In this document: positions 60,690-64,000 of the stretch, piece by piece
Position numbering within the stretch: position 1 is the stretch's first letter
Layout: every line of letters begins with the position of its first letter
NCBI RefSeq assembly: GCF_021601385.1
Contig: NZ_BQHO01000007.1
Span: 144,080 to 208,079, forward strand
Length of the DNA: 64,000 nt
Origin: Pseudomonas parasichuanensis
GTDB taxonomy: Bacteria; Pseudomonadota; Gammaproteobacteria; Pseudomonadales; Pseudomonadaceae
Reading direction: 5' to 3'
Translations under genes and position numbers: made by a program
The notes under the pieces: model-generated
Told to the model about the DNA's origin: nothing
Databases searched by the model: none
Seen by the model: only the letters and a program-made list of their open reading frames with translations

Positions 60690-63600
60690 TCACACCGTAT
60701 CCACCTTCAACGAATGGTCATTGAGCATCCCGTTGATGATGGTCGCCGTGTCATGCCCGGCCGCGATCACCCCACCGGCACCCGCCGTCACTCCATAATG
60801 CTGGGCCAGGTCGACCCCGGCCAGCTCGATGGTCTGGGTCGGCGCCGCTCCAGCAACGCTGCTCACCTCGATGGTCGACACCACATTGCTGCCCGTGCCG
60901 CTGACCTTGAAGTGCAGGTAGTCATCCAGCGAGGCACTGCTGGCGTTCTCGCCCTGCAGCAACTGCGACAGATCGAGGCGATCGGCGCCCGGAGTGAAAT
61001 CGGTCACGGTGTCATGCCCGGTGTCGCCCTTCTGCCAGACGAAGGTGTCATTGCCGCTGCCGCCGGTCAGGGTGTCATCACCCGGGCCGCCAATGAGCGT
61101 GTCGTTGCCGCCGCCGCCCTTGAGCACATCATTGCCAGCGCCACCGTTGAGCACGTTGTCGCCGCCATTGCCGATCAAGGTGTCGTCGTAATCGGAGCCG
61201 ATCAGGTTCTCTATGCTGGTCAGGGTATCCACGCCGGCACCGCCTGTGTTCTGCGCACCGACATTGCCCAGATCGACCACCACCCCGGCAGCGGCCTTGG
61301 CAAAACTGACCGTGTCGATGCCCTGCCCGCCGTCGAGCAGGTCATTGCCGGGCCCTGCGATCAGCAAGTCATTGCCGTCACCGCCATACAGGCTGTCATT
61401 GCCGGCCCCGGCCACCAGCACGTCATTTCCCGCCCCACCGTTTAGCGTATTGTCGCCAGCCCCGGCGAGCAGCACATCGTCCCCCCCCGTGCCCTCAAGG
61501 ACATGACCTGCCTGGTAGGTGATATCCACGTTGCCGGTCGCCGTGCCGCCATGGTTGTCGCTGACACTGTAGGTGTCATGAACCACGTCGTTACTGGCGT
61601 TGCTGTAGTCCACCAGCAGGCTCAGCTTGTAGTTCTCGGCGGCCTTGCTGCTACCCAGGGCGTTCTCGGTGTTGACCAGATGGATGCTGTACACCCCGTC
61701 ATGGCTGGCCGTGAAACTATGGCCATCGGCAATCGGCTGGTAACTGCCCGTGGCGTCCTTCCACTCCATCTGCAGATTGCCGGCCGGGCGGTCATGGTCA
61801 AGGGTGAGGGTCTCGCCCTTGCGCAAGGTGACGGTAAAGGTGTCCTCGTCGTTGGCGTTGCTGTTGCTGATCAACCCAAGGTAGCCCGCCACCACCAGTG
61901 CCGCAGTCATGCTGCCCGACTGGCTGGTGAACTCGTTGCGCGCCAGGTTGCGGAACTGGTTCTCGGTACGGTCCTTGGTACCGTCCATGTAAAGCGTCTG
62001 CGCTTGAACGCCCGGGGTGAAACCTGCGCCCTTGTCGGCAAAGCCTGTGTCGAAGGTGATGGGCGCCGCGCTCAGCCGATCGTGGTCGGCATCGCTGTCG
62101 TTGGCCAGCAGCGCTTCGGCCGGCAGGCTGATGCTGGTACCGCTGATATTGGTGATGATGTGGTCCGCACCGGCAATTGGTGCGTGATTGGCATTGATGT
62201 TCACCGTCAGGGTGGCAGTGCTGGTATCACCGTCGTTGTCGCTGGCAGTGAAGGTAAATTTCTCCACCTGCCCGCCATTGTCCTTGGGTGGTGTGTAGGT
62301 GAATTCACCGTTGTCCATGTTCACCAGCAGGGTGCCGCCCAGGCTGGTCTTGACGCTGAGGCTGTTGCTGACGGTATCGAACGACGCCTTGTCCGCCCCG
62401 CCACTGACCGTGTAGCCGCCTTGCCCACCGTTGGCTTTCGGGTCGTAGCCATAGGTGGTGCCGTCCACCAGCAGGGCCTTGATGAAGCCACCATCGGCAC
62501 CAAAGTCGCCGCCACTCATCAGGCTGCCGGTGATCGGAGCCCCCTGCACCGTGCCCGAGAGCACCGCGCCGAGCTGGTTGAGGTCGGTCACCACCACCGA
62601 CTGGGTATCGACATGGCTGCTGCCATCGTAGGCCAGCGGATCGAGATTGCCCTCGTTGACGCCATTGCCCAGGCCGACGGCGTACGACTTGATGCCGTTC
62701 TGGTCAAGGAAATTTTCCCAACTGGTTTCACGCACGGATGTCATGCCGTGGCCCGAGCTTGGCTCACCGTCGGAGAAGAAGTAACTGACATTCTGGGCAC
62801 CGTCGAGCTTGCCGCTGGTGACAAACGCCTGCTGGGCCTTGGTGGCCGCCGAGTCGTAGTAGGTCGCGCCATCGGCGTGGAGCCCGGCAATCAGGTTCTT
62901 GGCCTCGCCGATCGACACCCACACCGGCGCTTGCTGAGTGGCCCCGCTGGAGAAGGTGACGATCTGCACCTTGATGTCGCCCATCGCGTCGTACTTGTCC
63001 AACAGCGTATTGATCGCCTGCTTGGCCAGGTCCAGCCGGCTCAGGCCATTCACACCGGAGTCCCAGGCCATGCTGCCGGAGACATCGATGACCAGCAGGA
63101 TGTTGGAATCTACCTGGCCTGGGGTGATGCTGCGTACCGCGCACTCGGCCTTGGGCACGTCGTCGACGATGTTGATGGCAATGGTGCTGGTGACACTGTT
63201 GCCTTGGGCGTCGGTGGCCTTGTAGGTGAAATGCTCCACCACCGTATTGGCGCCATCGTTGGCGCCACCCGGGGTTTTCGGCGCAGAGGTCAGGGTGTAG
63301 GTGTAGGAGCCGTCAGCCTTGAGCAGCAACTGTCCGTACTGCCCTGTCGCATTGCTCTGCAGGCTGTAGGTCAAGGCGCCGAAGCCGCCGGTGACCGACC
63401 CGACCAGGCTGCCCGACGCGGTCTCGCCAGTCGACCCTGGGTCACTGCCCACGACGCTGCCGGCCGCCAGGTCATTGCCATCCTTGTGCAGGTCCAAGGC
63501 CTTTTCGTACACGGTGACGTCGTTGTCCTCGGACGCCATCAGCTTGCTGTCCTGCACACTGATGCGGATGGTGGTGGTGCTTTCGTCGCCGTCGGCGTCG

Positions 63601-64000
63601 CGGATGGTGTAGACGAAACTGTCGGCCGCCCAGGGCGGCAACACGCTGTTGGTGTTGGCGTGGTAGGTGGCATTGCCCTGGGCATCCAGGGTCAGGTAGC
63701 CGTACAGGCCGTCGATCTGGTCGCCCACATGGCCGCTGGCCGGGGTTGATGTGTCATGGCCGGCACGCACGCCCACCACATACTGGCCGTCGCCACGCAC
63801 ATCGGCGCCGATCACATCGTTGGCCAGCACATTACCGGCAACGTTGCCGCCCTGGCTGACATCGGCGAAGTCACAGTGGGCCTTGGGCACATCGTCGACG
63901 ATGCTGATCACGATGGTGCTGGTGGTGGAGTTGCCCAGCGAATCCTTCACCTGGTAGGTGAAGCTCTCGGTGATCACGTTCGGGCCGTCGTTGACGTGAT
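60690..64000 (-). CDS. Large RTX adhesin (LapA/MapA-like), C-terminal part
   Basis: The gene is read leftward and enters from beyond the window edge; about 1,100 C-terminal residues are visible. In order: two related beta-sandwich modules of the Big/VCBS type, each ending in IVDDVPKA; a VWA domain with metal site [15 protein letters not shown]; further modules with [20 protein letters not shown]; then two blocks of RTX repeats ([30 protein letters not shown]) and a type I secretion C-terminus. Such proteins are exported by a LapEBC-type system and mediate biofilm attachment. N-terminus, LapG site and secretion genes are not in view. Confidence 0.88.
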   Translation of the reverse strand, partial: HVNDGPNVITESFTYQVKDSLGNSTTSTIVISIVDDVPKAHCDFADVSQGGNVAGNVLANDVIGADVRGDGQYVVGVRAGHDTSTPASGHVGDQIDGLYGYLTLDAQGNATYHANTNSVLPPWAADSFVYTIRDADGDESTTTIRISVQDSKLMASEDNDVTVYEKALDLHKDGNDLAAGSVVGSDPGSTGETASGSLVGSVTGGFGALTYSLQSNATGQYGQLLLKADGSYTYTLTSAPKTPGGANDGANTVVEHFTYKATDAQGNSVTSTIAINIVDDVPKAECAVRSITPGQVDSNILLVIDVSGSMAWDSGVNGLSRLDLAKQAINTLLDKYDAMGDIKVQIVTFSSGATQQAPVWVSIGEAKNLIAGLHADGATYYDSAATKAQQAFVTSGKLDGAQNVSYFFSDGEPSSGHGMTSVRETSWENFLDQNGIKSYAVGLGNGVNEGNLDPLAYDGSSHVDTQSVVVTDLNQLGAVLSGTVQGAPITGSLMSGGDFGADGGFIKALLVDGTTYGYDPKANGGQGGYTVSGGADKASFDTVSNSLSVKTSLGGTLLVNMDNGEFTYTPPKDNGGQVEKFTFTASDNDGDTSTATLTVNINANHAPIAGADHIITNISGTSISLPAEALLANDSDADHDRLSAAPITFDTGFADKGAGFTPGVQAQTLYMDGTKDRTENQFRNLARNEFTSQSGSMTAALVVAGYLGLISNSNANDEDTFTVTLRKGETLTLDHDRPAGNLQMEWKDATGSYQPIADGHSFTASHDGVYSIHLVNTENALGSSKAAENYKLSLLVDYSNASNDVVHDTYSVSDNHGGTATGNVDITYQAGHVLEGTGGDDVLLAGAGDNTLNGGAGNDVLVAGAGNDSLYGGDGNDLLIAGPGNDLLDGGQGIDTVSFAKAAAGVVVDLGNVGAQNTGGAGVDTLTSIENLIGSDYDDTLIGNGGDNVLNGGAGNDVLKGGGGNDTLIGGPGDDTLTGGSGNDTFVWQKGDTGHDTVTDFTPGADRLDLSQLLQGENASSASLDDYLHFKVSGTGSNVVSTIEVSSVAGAAPTQTIELAGVDLAQHYGVTAGAGGVIAAGHDTATIINGMLNDHSLKVDTV
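61035..61505 (-). repeat. RTX nonapeptide repeat blocks
   Basis: Two clusters of GGxGxDxxx-coding repeats (about 61035-61195 and 61320-61500) within the adhesin, separated by a 40-residue non-repeat segment ([16 protein letters not shown] region). They form calcium-bound beta-rolls after secretion. Confidence 0.88.

Overview
The window reads as chromosomal DNA of a fluorescent Pseudomonas, most likely of the P. putida group. The evidence is high GC, RsmA/AmrZ/PhhR/ArgR proteins of pseudomonad type, the aruCFG-astDB-astE and aotJQMP-argR blocks, a phhR/phhABC locus, a PlpD-type patatin autotransporter, and many REP elements of the kind typical of this group (cores such as GGAGCGGCCTTGTGCCGCG and GCCGGCAAGCCGGCTCCCAC). 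Genes are tightly packed. I see no prophage, integrase, transposase, rRNA or CRISPR array.

Layout. 1-4600: end of a benzoate/H+ symporter gene, tRNA-Arg(CCT), phnN, amrZ, mgtE, three tandem tRNA-Arg(ACG) copies on an exact 149-bp period, tRNA-Ser(GCT) and rsmA. 4700-8700: lysC and alaS. 8972-10144: an orphan gene for a zinc-metalloprotease effector-like protein (M91/NleD-like HELCH motif behind a degenerate RTX-type beta-roll), the clearest accessory gene here. 10151-22256: arginine catabolism and uptake on the minus strand, i.e. the arginine succinyltransferase pathway (aruC, aruF, aruG, astD, astB, a His-tailed unknown, astE), its regulator argR, and the basic amino acid ABC transporter aotPMQJ. 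ArgR-like half-sites lie in front of aruC and aotJ. 22826-31400: acsA, a DUF2790 protein, phhR divergent from phhABC (phenylalanine to tyrosine and onward transamination), a 42-aa unknown and an MFS exporter.

31531-44435: a YdiJ-type FAD/Fe-S oxidoreductase, a LysR regulator, the aromatic amino acid permease aroP, the minus-strand cluster PHP-yciO-scpA-scpB-rluB (chromosome segregation, tRNA/rRNA-linked functions), then yciB, yciI, a coiled-coil membrane protein and a CpxR-like response regulator. 44594-46507: a CpxR-type box, a Spy/CpxP-like periplasmic protein and the sensor kinase. 46628-60457: a nitroreductase, a Trk K+ channel subunit, an AraC regulator, an Mpo1-like protein, an HD-fold protein with a diiron-oxygenase ligand pattern, an LpxH-like phosphoesterase, a second AraC regulator, an EamA permease, a SelW-like protein, plpD, a MarR regulator, recQ, yecA and a DUF454 protein. 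60690-64000: the C-terminal ~1100 residues of a large LapA/MapA-like RTX adhesin (VWA domain plus RTX repeats), cut by the window edge.

Most of this is conserved housekeeping and amino acid metabolism. The parts that merit attention are the M91/beta-roll protein, the adhesin, the neighbouring Mpo1-like and diiron HD proteins, the Cpx-like module with its target gene inside the two-component locus, and the repeat families between genes. All identifications rest on reading motifs and gene order; no database search was run.
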